In this document: piece after piece, positions 1-14,255 of the stretch
Position numbering within the stretch: the stretch's first letter is position 1
How the letters are laid out: each line of letters opens with the position of its first letter
Origin: Leucogyrophana mollusca
Lineage: Eukaryota > Basidiomycota > Agaricomycetes > Boletales
DNA length: 64,000 nucleotides
Assembly (NCBI GenBank): GCA_021014945.1
Contig: MU266434.1
Span: 29,220 to 93,219, forward strand
Reading direction: 5' to 3'
Position numbers and translations under genes: made by a program
The notes under the pieces: model-generated
What the model was told of the DNA's origin: nothing
Databases searched by the model: none
The model's input: the letters and a program-made list of their open reading frames with translations, nothing else

Positions 1-2330
1 TTCTTTCTCATGCAAATTTACGGACAGGATGGTTTGGAACTGGCAATTTCAATAGGTGCCTGTCAAGAGGATAAGGCGTTGCGAAAAGCAGAGAAACACC
101 ATCAACCACAGGTACATCACTTTCGCATGAGCCTTGAGACCGATGCGTGCCGGCCTGATCACTTCGTATTTTTTGTGTCACATCAGCCTGGCCAGCCCCG
201 ATCTGACCGAAGGGATGGCAATTCCCGGCCGAAAAACAAACTGGTGGGTCATCGTGTATGACAGCAGGCTCGCTGTTCACCTAAGTGTCACCCAGAAAGA
301 AACAAAGGCGATAATTGCCAGCCAGCGAGCACAGTCAAAAAGAGAGAAGGCCAAGTCGCGCAAAGACGGTGCCAGCGCTCGCCTGGATCAGCCACTCACA
401 GCCACACCTGATACTGTCAAGAAGTTACCCGCCCGAAAGAAAGTTTCCTTTGCTTAGACTTTAGGGCGTAGGATCAGCAAACCCAACAGCTACACGGGTG
501 TTGAAACGTCTATTTTCCAGAACTCAAATAGCCTTTGACTCTACTCAGCCATCCTCGTTGCCTTGCAGTCCTGGGATATTTGTCTCGTTGGACGTTCGTC
601 ACCATTGATGAATCCAACATTGCTGGTATCAGCACATACTGCCATGGTGATAGTTAGCCACAGTGAGGGGTTCGACACCATTGCCCCGGTGGCGAATACT
701 GATCGGACCCTGCCTGGTCAGGCTAGCAATCAATGTAGCTATTCTGGTCTCTGCGAACATCGAGCTGAGGCTCGGGGCAGCATAGATCTCGACAGAAAAT
801 TGAGGCCATACACGGCGACGGATGGCCCCGCCTACTCGTTTGCAAATATACGACACGCAAAGTCTCACCAGCCTGGCTCCATAATTATCGAAATCAACCG
901 ATGGGCTCACTTGACTTCCCTCGACGACGTTGCATCTTCACTTGTGATATTGAATCCAGTTGAACCCCAGGTCTGTGTTCCGAACGACACCTACAAGCAG
1001 CGTTTTCCGTGTTGTGAATCGTCTATGCGACCAACTGATTTCCGTGAGCACGTTGGCCATCGATGACCTCCTGTGCGGCTCAATATGGTCCAATATGGGA
1101 AGGAGCCACTGGATTTCTCGGACGGCTTCGACGCTGACAAGTGGACAGTCTAATAGACCTTAGCTTGGTGTGATCTGCCCTCGCTTCGGCTTATCGAAGG
1201 ATGTCAACGCACATCGTGTTCGCGCCTATTGGCACATGCAGCTTGAGTCTAATAATCACGTCAAAGCCTTTCGGGTGCCCAAAGCACTGGGTGCTCGAGG
1301 AGAACTCCATGAGCGCGATATCTATGAGGTCAACTGCGCTCAATAGGTGTTAGGGCGCGATGGCCCCAAGTATTCGCGGACAAGCCTACATTCCCGCGGA
1401 GCTCGTGCTCCCCGCCGTTAGCAAGTCTCGGCACTATTCGCGTTGGAACCCATGTTTGGCGTAGGTTCCAGCAGTTCTAGCCAGTCTCTAACCTCGGTGA
1501 GATATCTCCTGAAATGGCAAACTGCGGATTGTTCCACACAAAATACGAGTCGGTGCTGGTCGGGGTTCAACTGTATTCACAATCGCGCCACTGGATCTGG
1601 ATGACTGAGGCATTCCCGAGGTGGTCGGCTTTGGGCAAGTCGAGTTTGTGTTGGACGCTGACATGCTCGGGGAACCGCTTGGACGGCTTATCTCAATTCC
1701 AATGGAGGGTCCAGCACAGCGGTATAACGTACTACTCGGAGCTTTTCATGCTTGAAAGAATTACTCGACAGAAAGTCGGTGGTAGGTTCAACGTTTCATC
1801 TCATAAGTACTTCTGAGAGATCGCTGTGAGATTGAATATTGAGCGCCGTGAACATAAGAAAGGTTCGAGGGAGAAGCTTCATATTGCGAGAGTCCATGGA
1901 CCTTGCGGCCGTTATAGTGGGTGCATGGACTATGATTACAAACTCCGTTCGTCTACAAACAGTGGTTCAACGTTCAGTGTCAAACGTCGAACTCCTCCTG
2001 TCTTGCATGTTCATGTGGCTGATATCTCAACCAGCAGTAATTGGTTTCCGCTGCGCACTCCAATAAGCAGCTTCATCTTGTTTTACTCCTCCAAGGCAGC
2101 GCAAGTCTTGCACGAACGCGAAATCTGAGCCTGTGGCTTCAACGTTGTACTGAGTGGTGGGCTTAGGGCTGGAGTTCGACACGACACAACCAGCGCAAGT
2201 GCTATTAACGAAAATATCAGAATAACAGACTATGTCTCTTTATACGCCCGTCTTCCCCTCGTCTCAAAGCTGCGCGCTGCGTAAGTAATCATCGGCCAAG
2301 TCTGCCTCAGCCACCCCCTGCTACACGGAA
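1..2330. other. Gene-poor region, no supportable gene
   Basis: Only short open frames occur here, and none has a recognisable domain or a consistent exon chain. Around 900-1800 on the plus strand short peptide-like stretches appear in changing frames with stops between them. They could be remnants of a decayed gene, but I could not identify a family. No terminal repeats or transposase motifs were seen. Confidence 0.4.
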
Positions 2331-4253
2331 ATGCTACGCGATGTTCATTTATTCTTGTCGAGCCAAACCGAAGTTCTCTCGCCTCCCTCTCGCCCTTCCT
2401 CGCCCGCTTCCGACCATCGAGTCCAGAAACTGAAGGAAACGGTCCAAGAGGCTTTTAATTTTGCCGGCGGGGAGCCCGCATGCGGAGAATGGGTCAATTT
2501 GAGCGAGAAGTTGCGAATGGGGTGTGTGAGGGGAAACTACCGTCGCATGGGTACGATGATGGAACTCCAGCATCAAAATGGGAGACAAGAGGAAGTGCAG
2601 TGGGTATTGCCGGATGACGAAGAAGCGTGGTTTAAATGGGAACGAGCAAGAGAGGAAAGTAAAACGAAGGGCAGAACGACGGAATCACAGAGCCCAAAGG
2701 AGATAACGCATACGACTTCGATGCCAGAGAAAGTCCCCCGGTCCGTCAGAGAGGAATCGCAACCGTCAGCTGTGCAGTTAGGTGTTCCGGTTTCACCGCG
2801 AACGCTGCAGCACGTAACCGACAAAGTGACGAGGTGGAAGGCATCGATGTCTTCCGACAGTATACCAGCGGGCGATGACTTGTCACCCGCGGCTATAATC
2901 GGAGGCGAAGTGTCCACCGTGCCGAAGGGTAAGGAGATGGCGAGAGGCTCCAGAGAGTCGTCTTCCCTCGGCTTTCCGGTGGTGAAGCGGGCAATCGCGA
3001 CAGCTGCCGGCAAGAAAGGCAAGGGCCCCCCTGGTCGGCCCGCCTTTACTAAATCGCAGGCCAACATTGACGCCGTACTTCACAAAAAGCGGACAAATGA
3101 TCCAGCAGATCGGGAGGGGACTGCCGCGGGGCCCAGCGGTGGTATCGATATGGCTAGCACCAGTGTCCCCCTGAACACATCGCTTGCGTCCGATGATGTG
3201 CCAAAGATTACGGAGTTTCCGGAAGCGGTGAGATGATTGTTAGACTATTATCTTATCGTAACTCATCAAGCTGTTTTTTTTGGCATTTCGTACTAGCCGT
3301 ACCTGCCGCCGTCCTTCCCGCCACAGTTAGAAACTTCAACTCCACAACCGCTGCGGGAAAAGCCGCCGCCGATTTTGCCTAACGCACCCTCATCGTCATC
3401 ACCTTCCGCCTCTGCATGTGTTGATAGCCCTGTCTCCGATCATCGGCATAAAGGAAATGATCGAAAGCATAATGCGTCATCGTCGCTGCCACTACCCATC
3501 ACACCTCGGCAGCCCGTTAAACGGGCGCGATCTGTCGCATCGCCAGCTGACCCCGCAGCAGTACCTCACTTGTCTCCTCCTGCTAAGCGGCCGCGTACAG
3601 ATCTCCCGCATGGCGATATTCCGTCATCTTCAACACCTAGTCCTGCAACTCCCGCTCGGGAACCGGAACCGGTGCCAGAAGTGACCAATAAGCAAGCATT
3701 GGGCAATGCGGAGGGTGGAATTTTGACTACCACGCCTCATCGTAATTTACCCACGCTGGACGAACTTTTGGCTTCATCCCGCCGTTCGAAACCGCGCCCT
3801 CGTCCCCCCTCGCGCAAGCTGCCTTTCGTGAAAGACAGTGAGACGGCGAAAGCCGCTACCCTTCCTCGCCCTCATACACCTATTAGGGAGGAAAATCCAT
3901 CGCCAACCAAATCGTATTTTTCGTCGCCCGCCTCGCCAACTGAATCTCCTGGTTCACCTCGTGCCGCGGTTCTACGCTCTCCAGTCAGTCCTATGTTCTC
4001 TTTTGCGCAAAATCCGAATGCATTCCTCCCCCAATACACTTCGACTCAGCAGCCCCTTGCTAGAGGCGGGGGTTCGATGGGACGAACCGGTAGCGGCTTC
4101 TTCGCAATGGGATATAACTCTCAATTCGATGTGGAAGGACAAGTCGATCGTGTCAGCGAGCTACTGGAGAAAGACGTCGACTTTGACGGCTGGTTGCGCG
4201 ATATCCCGGCGAGCGGGTCGCTTGAGCAGCTCGAAGCGAGTAAGGATGACTGA
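2331..4253 (+). CDS. Unknown Ser/Pro-rich, probably nuclear protein
   Basis: Two exons, 2331-3227 and 3297-4253, joined in phase 0 by a 69-nt intron, encode about 617 residues. An alternative acceptor at 3326 is also in frame. I do not recognise the family. The protein is mostly low-complexity Ser/Pro/Lys/Arg sequence with basic patches such as AKRPR, suggesting a disordered nuclear protein. A short N-terminal segment containing VQWVLPDDEEAWFKWERA and a C-terminal block containing GWLRDIP look more ordered and may be conserved. The start is uncertain: an ATG at 2232 could be joined only through a 30-nt intron, which is very short. It is followed by shugoshin on the same strand, but I infer no functional link. 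Confidence 0.6.
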
Positions 4254-4667
4254 GCTAATACCCACGAATGCTATCTTATTCACGACTGACCCCTCTTGTT
4301 ATTTATGACTATACTACAATGAGCCTACCCATGTACAAAAGAACGTCCGAGAGCCTTACTTGGTAATCCGAAAGGGATGAAGCCTCGAGGCGAAGTGGAA
4401 CCGGTTGGGACCCCGAGATATGCTCAATCATGATCGTCAATGATTGAACCTCGAAAGGGCAAGCGCTGCCGGCCGGTGAGGGGGGCTCGGCATTTTCCGG
4501 CCGAGATGTGGCATGAGGGCTGCCGGAGACCGATAGTGGCGTAACGGGGTCCTACCGTGCAAGTCCTCACGTGACTGCCGTATTGTTCGATATCAGCGCG
4601 TGTTGGAGACCACCACGACCACGAATACTCCAGCGGACAGCCACTCGCACTGTCCTCCCTGCTCACG
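4254..4667. other. Intergenic, between the unknown gene and SGO1
   Basis: About 410 bases holding the 3' region of the upstream gene and the promoter/5' UTR of shugoshin. No repeat or RNA gene seen. Confidence 0.5.
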
Positions 4668-6723
4668 ATGAGCAGAAGGGACTCACGCGCATCCTTGAAT
4701 GCAAGGCAGAACGATGCTTTAAACGAGTTCGAAAATTGTAAGCACCCTTTGGCTGGGCTTGGGCATAACTTATGCAAGTGGCTTGCAGTCAAGAAGAAAT
4801 TCTTACTTGCGAATAAGCATATCACGAAGTAAGCTTGCGTTCAAAGACCGGGAGACCGCCTTCAAGCTGAACGGGCTATTGTCTGTAGACTTAATTCGAC
4901 GTTGAGCGTGCGCATTGAAGAGCTCAATGCGCAAATATCCACCCTCTACGTCGAAAACCTCAGACTCCGTGCCTCCGAGATCGCACTCGCTGCCCAACTA
5001 AAGAAGGAGCAAGATAAATCCAGGAAGATCATGGCAGATGCGGAGGCCGCCGTGAGTGCCATGCTGCGTGTGGACATTTGCTCGCCCACTCAGTTGCTCA
5101 CCAGACTTCTAATCTCGCAAAACACCTCAACCTTCTTCGACAGTCATTTAATATTTCCTCTGGTGTACCATCTCCTGTGACAGTGGCCCCGCCGCACCCG
5201 CGAGCTCGTCGTCCCGTCCTAAATCCTAACATGTCTCCTCAGGTCCCTCGGCTGTCCCGAGCACCCAATGTTCCTGGGATACACGAAGACGAGGAGGTCG
5301 CGTCTTCCCCTGAAGTAGAAGATGACGACGCAGATCACGTTCCGGGCCCTACGATTCGTCGTAAGGCGAAGACGCGGTTGTCCGCGTCTCGGCTGCCCTT
5401 GCCGTCTCGTGTATCATCCCCGCCTCCGCTACCTACCCCTTTGCACGTCAATCTCGAAGAGCGTGGTGCTAAGCGGAAAACAGGTAGGAGGCAGAGTGGG
5501 CTGTTGAGTGTCAATACAGACGTACCCGGGTCCGGAACTGCTGCGAAAGTGGTCCCGCCAAGAGCTGCAAGCCCGGCTTTCGGTTCGCCAGCACGCAGGG
5601 AAGCTGGGCTGGCGGAGGATGAGGAAGAGAGGGCGGCTGTCGCTAGATCTCTATTTCCCGCGGACGGTGACGATGGCGAGCACGGTTCGGGGTCGAAGAA
5701 GGAAAAGAGAGAAAAGAAAATCAACCAGACAGAACGAGAACCACCGTCTGAAGAAGGTACTGAGAGTGCAGGGTCGAGGCCGCGAGAGAGAAAGCGGAGG
5801 AGGGACGAAGAACACTCCGGATTGAAAGATGTCACGAACTCACCAAGAAGTCGTGCTCCACTCCCACCCTTGGATACTAACTCCTCAGGTGCGCGTGTCT
5901 GTTATTGATCTCCGTGCCACGAGTTCACCCCTATGTTTCTTATTATTTGTTCGTCGGACGCAGATCGAGACCGTCAACGTACACCAGAAAGTGAAGGCCC
6001 CACACCGATTTCTGCAGCAACTTCTTTGGCCACAACGCGGACTTTCCTATCTACGCCTGCAACAACGCCTGCCACGACTCCGCAGGTATCCTACTTGCCG
6101 ACTCCTCGTGCATCAAGCAGCCCAGTACCCCCACCTGGCGCCACATCCGCGTCTGAATCGGAAGCCCCTGCCGGTGGACGAGAACGACGAACGAGGAAAA
6201 GTGTAAATTATGCTGAGCCCAAACTTAACACGTGCGTTGCATTTTAGCAACATGTATCTCCCCATACGGTTAGACGGCTGATGTATTACTGTCTCCTGAC
6301 AGAAAAATGCGGAAACCTGACGCAACCTCAGTTTCGGGTACCTCTGCACCGAAGAAGCGATCGTCTACCACGAGCACACGAGGCGACGAACCCGAAGCCC
6401 GGCCATCTCTAGACGGCCCGCCGGAACCCAAATCGTCACCTCCGCGTCTTCTTGTTGCCCGCACGTCATCCACGTCAACTTCAACGTCAGGGAACTCTTC
6501 GTCCGCGACTACCACAGTCAAGCGGAAGAAATCTCGCCCATACGTCCATGCTGATGATGAGGACGAGAGCGAGGGCACGCAGGCAGACGCCGAATACGGT
6601 GTCTTAAACGGGTGGGTGAACCTCGACGGAAGGCGGCGGAGTACGCAGCTCGGCGCGAACGGTACCAGCTCACGGAGGGCTATCGAAGCCGACGATGGTA
6701 GGCGGCATAGTTTGGCTGTCTGA
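4668..6723 (+). CDS. SGO1: Shugoshin, centromeric cohesin protector
   Basis: Six exons (4668-4737, 4789-4828, 4889-5051, 5105-5888, 5964-6231, 6303-6723) keep phase throughout and encode 581 residues. The N-terminus has the shugoshin coiled coil: it begins MSRRDSRASLNARQND, then KKFLLANKHITKLNSTLS and a Leu/Glu-rich heptad stretch that in this family binds PP2A. The middle is long, disordered and rich in Ser, Pro and basic residues. Near residues 427-446, split by the last intron, is the basic shugoshin C-terminal motif RKSVNYAEPKLNTKMRK, which in known family members binds phosphorylated histone H2A. Shugoshin shields centromeric cohesin from cleavage in mitosis and meiosis. Both diagnostic ends are present and in order, so I regard the gene as intact. 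Confidence 0.92.
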
Positions 6724-7025
6724 ATTCAGATTCATTCATGATTTTTTTTGGGGGAAACGACTCGCAAGTCCATGCCGTTCCTTTCTCTCTTAATAGGATT
6801 ATTCTATAGTATTGACGTTATGAGCCACCCAAGGTACACGATGCAGTATGTCATTATCATACAGATACCACGCAACTTATCATAGCACTGTAGTTCTTGT
6901 ATTAGCTCTTCGTTATCTTGGCGCTAATGCCAATGTTTACGCTTGAGTGGTGGTGTTTGGCAGAAGCCTTACAATTAAACAAATATCTCGTTCCCTTTGG
7001 GTGCCTTGTTCCAACACAATACTCT
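6724..7025. other. Intergenic, SGO1 to F-box gene
   Basis: About 300 AT-richer bases between two plus-strand genes. Nothing specific was recognised. Confidence 0.4.
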
Positions 7026-8682
7026 ATGCCCCGTCTTGACTTCGACGTGCTTTTGCTTATCTTCAACTCGTTGCTACGAGATGTACATGGAGCATCTCTA
7101 CTACCAGCACAAAGTCAGACATACCTGAAGGATTTCGCGGCTCTTGCTCGCACGTGCCGCGCCTTCTGCAATCCCGCGCTTGACATACTTTGGAGCACGC
7201 AAGTGTCACTCGTGCCATTCATGTCAACGTTTCCTCGTGACCTTTGGGAAGTACGCCATGAAATGCCAGATTTTTTGACCGCCACAGAATTGCCGTTTAT
7301 CGCAAGTAACTCTGACCGAGCACATCCTTCCGTGCTCAATTTTTATTTTTGGTCCACAGTTCCTGACGAGAAACATCACGTCCAATGAGTGGGAAAGGCC
7401 GTTAATTTACGCACGTCGTATCAAGCGCCTCGCGCTTGGCAGACATGAGGTGCCTCTTGCTAGCTTGCCCACCGAGGCCCATCATACCACACTTTGCTCT
7501 CTCCTGAGCGCCTTCCCGTCGGAACTCCTTTTTCCAAATTTGTCCGAACTAAAAATCGGGAGCGCAAGCTGGAAATTCGGCGCACATTTTCAACGGTTTG
7601 AATTCTGCTTGCTGCGACTCATCAATCCCAAATTTCGCCTGCTCGATTTTGCCTCAGATCCCGTGTTGAACCCCAACCTCAGCTCCATCGTAGATTCTAT
7701 CTTCAAAACATGTTGCGAACTTGAGACGCTCAAGATTCATGTGGACCACTGGCGGCGCAGCGAGACCCTTCATATGACGCAGCTCGATCAACTCCGCCGG
7801 CTGAGGTCACTTAGGATCAGTGGCGAGTGGGCCTCTGTATCCCCAGATGCTCTGCTCCGCATTGGTTCCCTGGAAAATCTCGAGGACCTCAACATTCACT
7901 TACTCGATAATGCTTACGCTGATATCAGTTTGTGGCAAGGCTTCCCTGGCGATTTATTCAAGAGCTTGCGCAAGCTCACACTCAATACATTCGCTCTGGA
8001 ATATGGCGACGCTCTCATTTACAGCATTAGCTCCACGCGGCTAGAAGAAATATCTCTGAATACGTATCGCAAGCAACACCATACCTCTCTTCACAATACC
8101 TTCAAATCTCTCGCTCGCCAATCCCTACATTTTCCCAATCTGCGCTCGCTTATCGTTTCATTGCCTACACTCTACCGCGCGGAGGAGCTAATCTCACCCG
8201 CCAATGCTCCGTCTATCATATGCCCTCTGCTTTCCGGCTCTTTTCGTGCCCTCCGCACACTGGAAATCAAGCTCACAGAGAAATTCCCTGTTCCTGTCCC
8301 ACTTGATATCAGCGAGATCCCCGATGCCCTGCCTTTCCTCGAGGTCCTAAAACTACCGTATCTCGTCGCGGAGGGTATGACTCTCCACAGTGTTCTTCAA
8401 ACCGCCAGGCGGTGCAAGTTTTTGAGAGTACTTGGAGTGGACTTCAACGGGACTGTTATAAACGAGCCTTCTGAGGGAGAAGAACCGGCGACGACATTAC
8501 GAGTACTAAAAGTCGGACGGTCGCCCATTGATGAACCAAATGACGTAGCCACCTTTTTACAACGATGGTTTCCGAACTTGACCCGCGTCAAACCAAGCTC
8601 CCTCTCGGAGTGGGAGGAGGAGTGGGAGGAAGTGAACGATCTAGTCACGAGCGCCAGGAGGGGTGACACAGATCGTGGCTAA
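7026..8682 (+). CDS. F-box-like / leucine-rich-repeat protein
   Basis: The ATG at 7026 opens MPRLDFDVLLLIFNSLL, an F-box-like helix, followed by LARTCRAFCNPALDILW, the usual pattern of basidiomycete F-box proteins. The exon from about 7360 carries EWERPLIYARRIKRLALG and then repeating L-x-L-x-x-L patterns (for example LRRLRSLRISGEW, LENLEDLNIHLLD), consistent with leucine-rich repeats, up to an acidic C-terminus. The best phase-consistent model is one intron at 7251-7359 (109 nt), giving about 515 residues. An intron with donor near 7311 would fit family spacing better but breaks the frame, so a small lesion cannot be excluded. The likely role is a substrate adaptor of an SCF ubiquitin ligase; the target is unknown. 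Confidence 0.65.
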
Positions 8683-9156
8683 AATGCATGGCAGATTTCC
8701 GCTGCTGTTATGCAGTGGACATCGAGTGCGCTAGATGTAGATGGAACCCTTGGTAGACCCTGTGCTGCTGGCCCTGAAGCGCACAAAGGCCACTCAAGCC
8801 TCATGACACCCTCACAGCCTATCGTGCAAGCGTACGCATCAGTGCTTCATATTGGCACTCCCTTCCGGCCACCCAGGTTGGATGCATTCACAGTTTTAAT
8901 GAGCAACAGTTGCACCATGTCTCACAGGAGAACTTAAAGGTTGATACTTTGGGGGAGCCAAGACCCCCCGACGTACTTGCGTGAAGGTGAAAACCAGATG
9001 CTCTTAAAGTTGCAGCCCAGTCGATGTTGATTATCACCGTGATCATACCCATACATTCGCAGCAGCTCTTTTCCAGATAATACACAAGCTGACTCAGTCC
9101 ACACCCCTATGTCGTTAGGTGGCATCTCGCTCGAGAAAGCCTCACGCGAATGGTAT
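8683..9156. other. Intergenic between convergent genes
   Basis: 3' regions of the F-box gene (plus) and the cyclase gene (minus). No gene or repeat identified. Confidence 0.5.
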
Positions 9157-11052
9157 TCAGAAGTAAGCCTGAAATCAATTGTTAGAATCGTAAAGGATCG
9201 ACGTCGACTTTCCAAGCTATCTTACCGCGGCATTCGGTGGACTAGCGGCACCTCCGAGACTTGTAAGAGAAGCAGGTTGAGTTGGTTTCTCTGAATCGAA
9301 GGAAGGAATCGGCTCACATGTTCAGGGGCCATGAGGTGAAGAAGAACGTGTATCTTCCTGTTTCCTTGCATAGCAGTGACAGCGCTTCGAGGTCAAAGAA
9401 CTCGCCTAAAAAAGTAGGTTGGTGACAACCTTACTTTGAGGGGCTATTATGCTCACCAATGGGCATACCCCAGAGTCTTTTGGTAAAGAAGGAAGTCAGC
9501 TACGAGGTATACGTGGCTCGCCGACGTCCAGCTCACCCTAGAATTGTCTTAACAACGAGGTGCATGAGCGATTATTCTGTGCGGAGGATGCTCCAAATGT
9601 ACGTACCTGGTGTAGCTGGGGAGTACCTTCCGGCGTAGGCCACCGCTAAAAATGGGTCATGATATTAGTGTAGTTCCAGGAGTATACGACGACTGGTCGA
9701 ACCTCCAAAGAAGGCTGGTCAGACGCAATGGCGGCAAAATGATTGTTCCTACAAGATCATATAAGCCATGCCGCTAGCGCAAGCACATGTGTGCTCACCA
9801 AAGGAAGCGCTTCATATCGTCGCTTTGCTCGATGCCAGCGCTAAGATGAACTCGGTGAACGCATACGAACCTGAAATGAAACCAAAGCTTACAATGTTTC
9901 TGCTTCCTTACCCCCTCGAAGTTTGTGCTTATCTTCGTTGGTGCTCACGTAGTATTTCTGGGTAAATCCTACTCGGAGGATCAGGATGTCAGCTTGTCTG
10001 AATGTCACGCCTTGTTTCTTCGCGACAGCCTCAAGCTCGGCGACGGTAATAGGATGAGTGGTCCAGGGATCGTAAGGCAAAGATCCTCCATCTGCTGTAT
10101 AGTAGTTGACAAGATCCAAGAGGACGCCTCGGCCGCAAATTCCATGCTTTGCCCAGTCTGTCACAGGTATTAATCTATTAGCTTGAACTTGGCCAGCGAC
10201 AATGAAACCCACTGTGCATTCCCAGCTTGACGCTCGCTGCGTCGATTTCGCTTGGGTCATGAATCTCCATTTCACCCTCGGACAAGGCATCTGCAGGAGT
10301 GCTGAGAGAATAGGTAAGAGCTCGGTTTCGTCGTACAATTAGCAGAGCAAGCCGCACTTGTTGTAGAAGACATTATAGTCTCGTAGCCCATAATGCTTCA
10401 AGCCGTCCCATTGAGAACCGGATTGCGTGTTCTACAAATCAGCTAAGATAAAGTGACATTCTTGCACAATGCTCTGAATGCAAACGCACGATATGGATCA
10501 CATCGTCTCTGATTGGTATAGTTGGTCCGTCTTTCTTGAAGGTTGTGATGGAAGGAATTTTCCGTCCAAACACCGGCTACCATAACACATGCTACTGTGA
10601 GTTCACGTACAATGCTGTTAGTTTGAAGCTCTTACCCTGGAGGGGAAATGAAGAGGCCTATGAAAAGAAGCCGCAGTCAGTGGAAGCCTACATCTTGGCA
10701 TATCATTGGATTCACCAGTTCAGGGACACGGTCTTCCCAGTGCTGGGTCGGCCGAAGTCCGGGACGTATGAGCACAACCCCTAAAGTTCGAGTGCATTCA
10801 AACGCACCGGATCTCTTCTTTTGCCGCTCGCTGAATTACATCCTCCGTGAGGAGGTTGATAGTACCTATCTCGTCATCCTTACCCCATACCTCCCAAGCA
10901 CACCCTTTGAAATCATGGAAATTGGGGAGTTCATCAAAGGTCGGAAGTGCCTTTGCTGGGGGCTCCTCCTTCGTGGGGGAGGGCGCCTCCGCTTGTGCCT
11001 GCTCTGCCTTGCTACCTTTCTGAGGGAAGATGCGTTTCAAACGGGAAGTCAT
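9157..11052 (-). CDS. Cyclase-family (kynurenine formamidase-like) protein
   Basis: Fourteen exons on the minus strand, all in phase, encode 370 residues: 10808-11052, 10716-10742, 10636-10657, 10490-10576, 10358-10431, 10213-10301, 9893-10157, 9799-9840, 9703-9748, 9607-9645, 9457-9499, 9318-9405, 9226-9259, 9157-9168. The protein resembles the metal-dependent cyclase/formamidase superfamily (Pfam PF04199). It shows DEIGTINLL, GKTVSLNW, GSQWDGLKHYG (a likely metal-ligand region), NWAKHGICGRGVLLDLV, WNNHFAAIASDQPS and a final PPNAAAYF. Members hydrolyse amide-type bonds, but fungal paralogs are mostly uncharacterised. Several exons are tiny (22, 27 and 12 nt). The acceptor of the exon at 9457-9499 is the least certain, because a more usual site is out of phase. 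Confidence 0.85.
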
Positions 11053-11280
11053 GGTCGAATGTTGGGAGTGATTCCCCTGCTGCGTTCGGGTTAAGTACCC
11101 CAACGACTTCTGGAAATCCTTGCTAAGGCGTCATCCTGTTCACACCTAGACCAGCAGACCTGTCAAATATGGAGATAGAAGAAAAGAACAAGCAGCGTAA
11201 ATATAGGTACACGGAGGCTAAGGGAACAAGAATGTGATACGGTCGACTTTCAGATAAGACACCAATGACGTTGGTAATTG

Positions 11281-13890
<2,610 letters not shown>

Positions 13891-14255
13891 CTTCTTCAAA
13901 GATTATTTGGTTTACGGGGCACCGCACGGACGAAGAAAAAAAGGATCACGGTGAACGAGACTAGTATATATGATAGAAAGAGGGCAAGCGCGATATTATC
14001 GACTTCAAAGTTCAAAGAGATGATGGCGGTACAGGCGAAGGATGAGCCGTCGGAGCCAGCCCGGAGTCAGCCACAAACATAGACCTGGCCCGTGCGCATA
14101 AGTATGCTCATTACCCAGAAACGAAATTCCGATGCAATGTATACTACTAATAGTACACAAAATTATACTGCACGCTGAGTGATGTAACTGAAAAGAATAG
14201 CTATGCAGACATGTTTACGACAAGGGTCCTGAGAAGCCACCTCCGCGTCATGGAT
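13891..14255. other. Intergenic, PRP4 promoter and RAP1 3' region
   Basis: About 365 bases that hold the PRP4 upstream region and the 3' end of the next minus-strand gene. Nothing else was recognised. Confidence 0.4.

Noticed and set aside
900..1816. Protein-like fragments suggesting a decayed gene
   Set aside because: Frames change repeatedly with stops between them and no family could be named, so no pseudogene was called.
7251..7389. Frameshift or pseudogene call for the F-box gene
   Set aside because: A phase-0 intron with good borders (7251-7359) restores a single reading frame, so an intact gene is the simpler reading.
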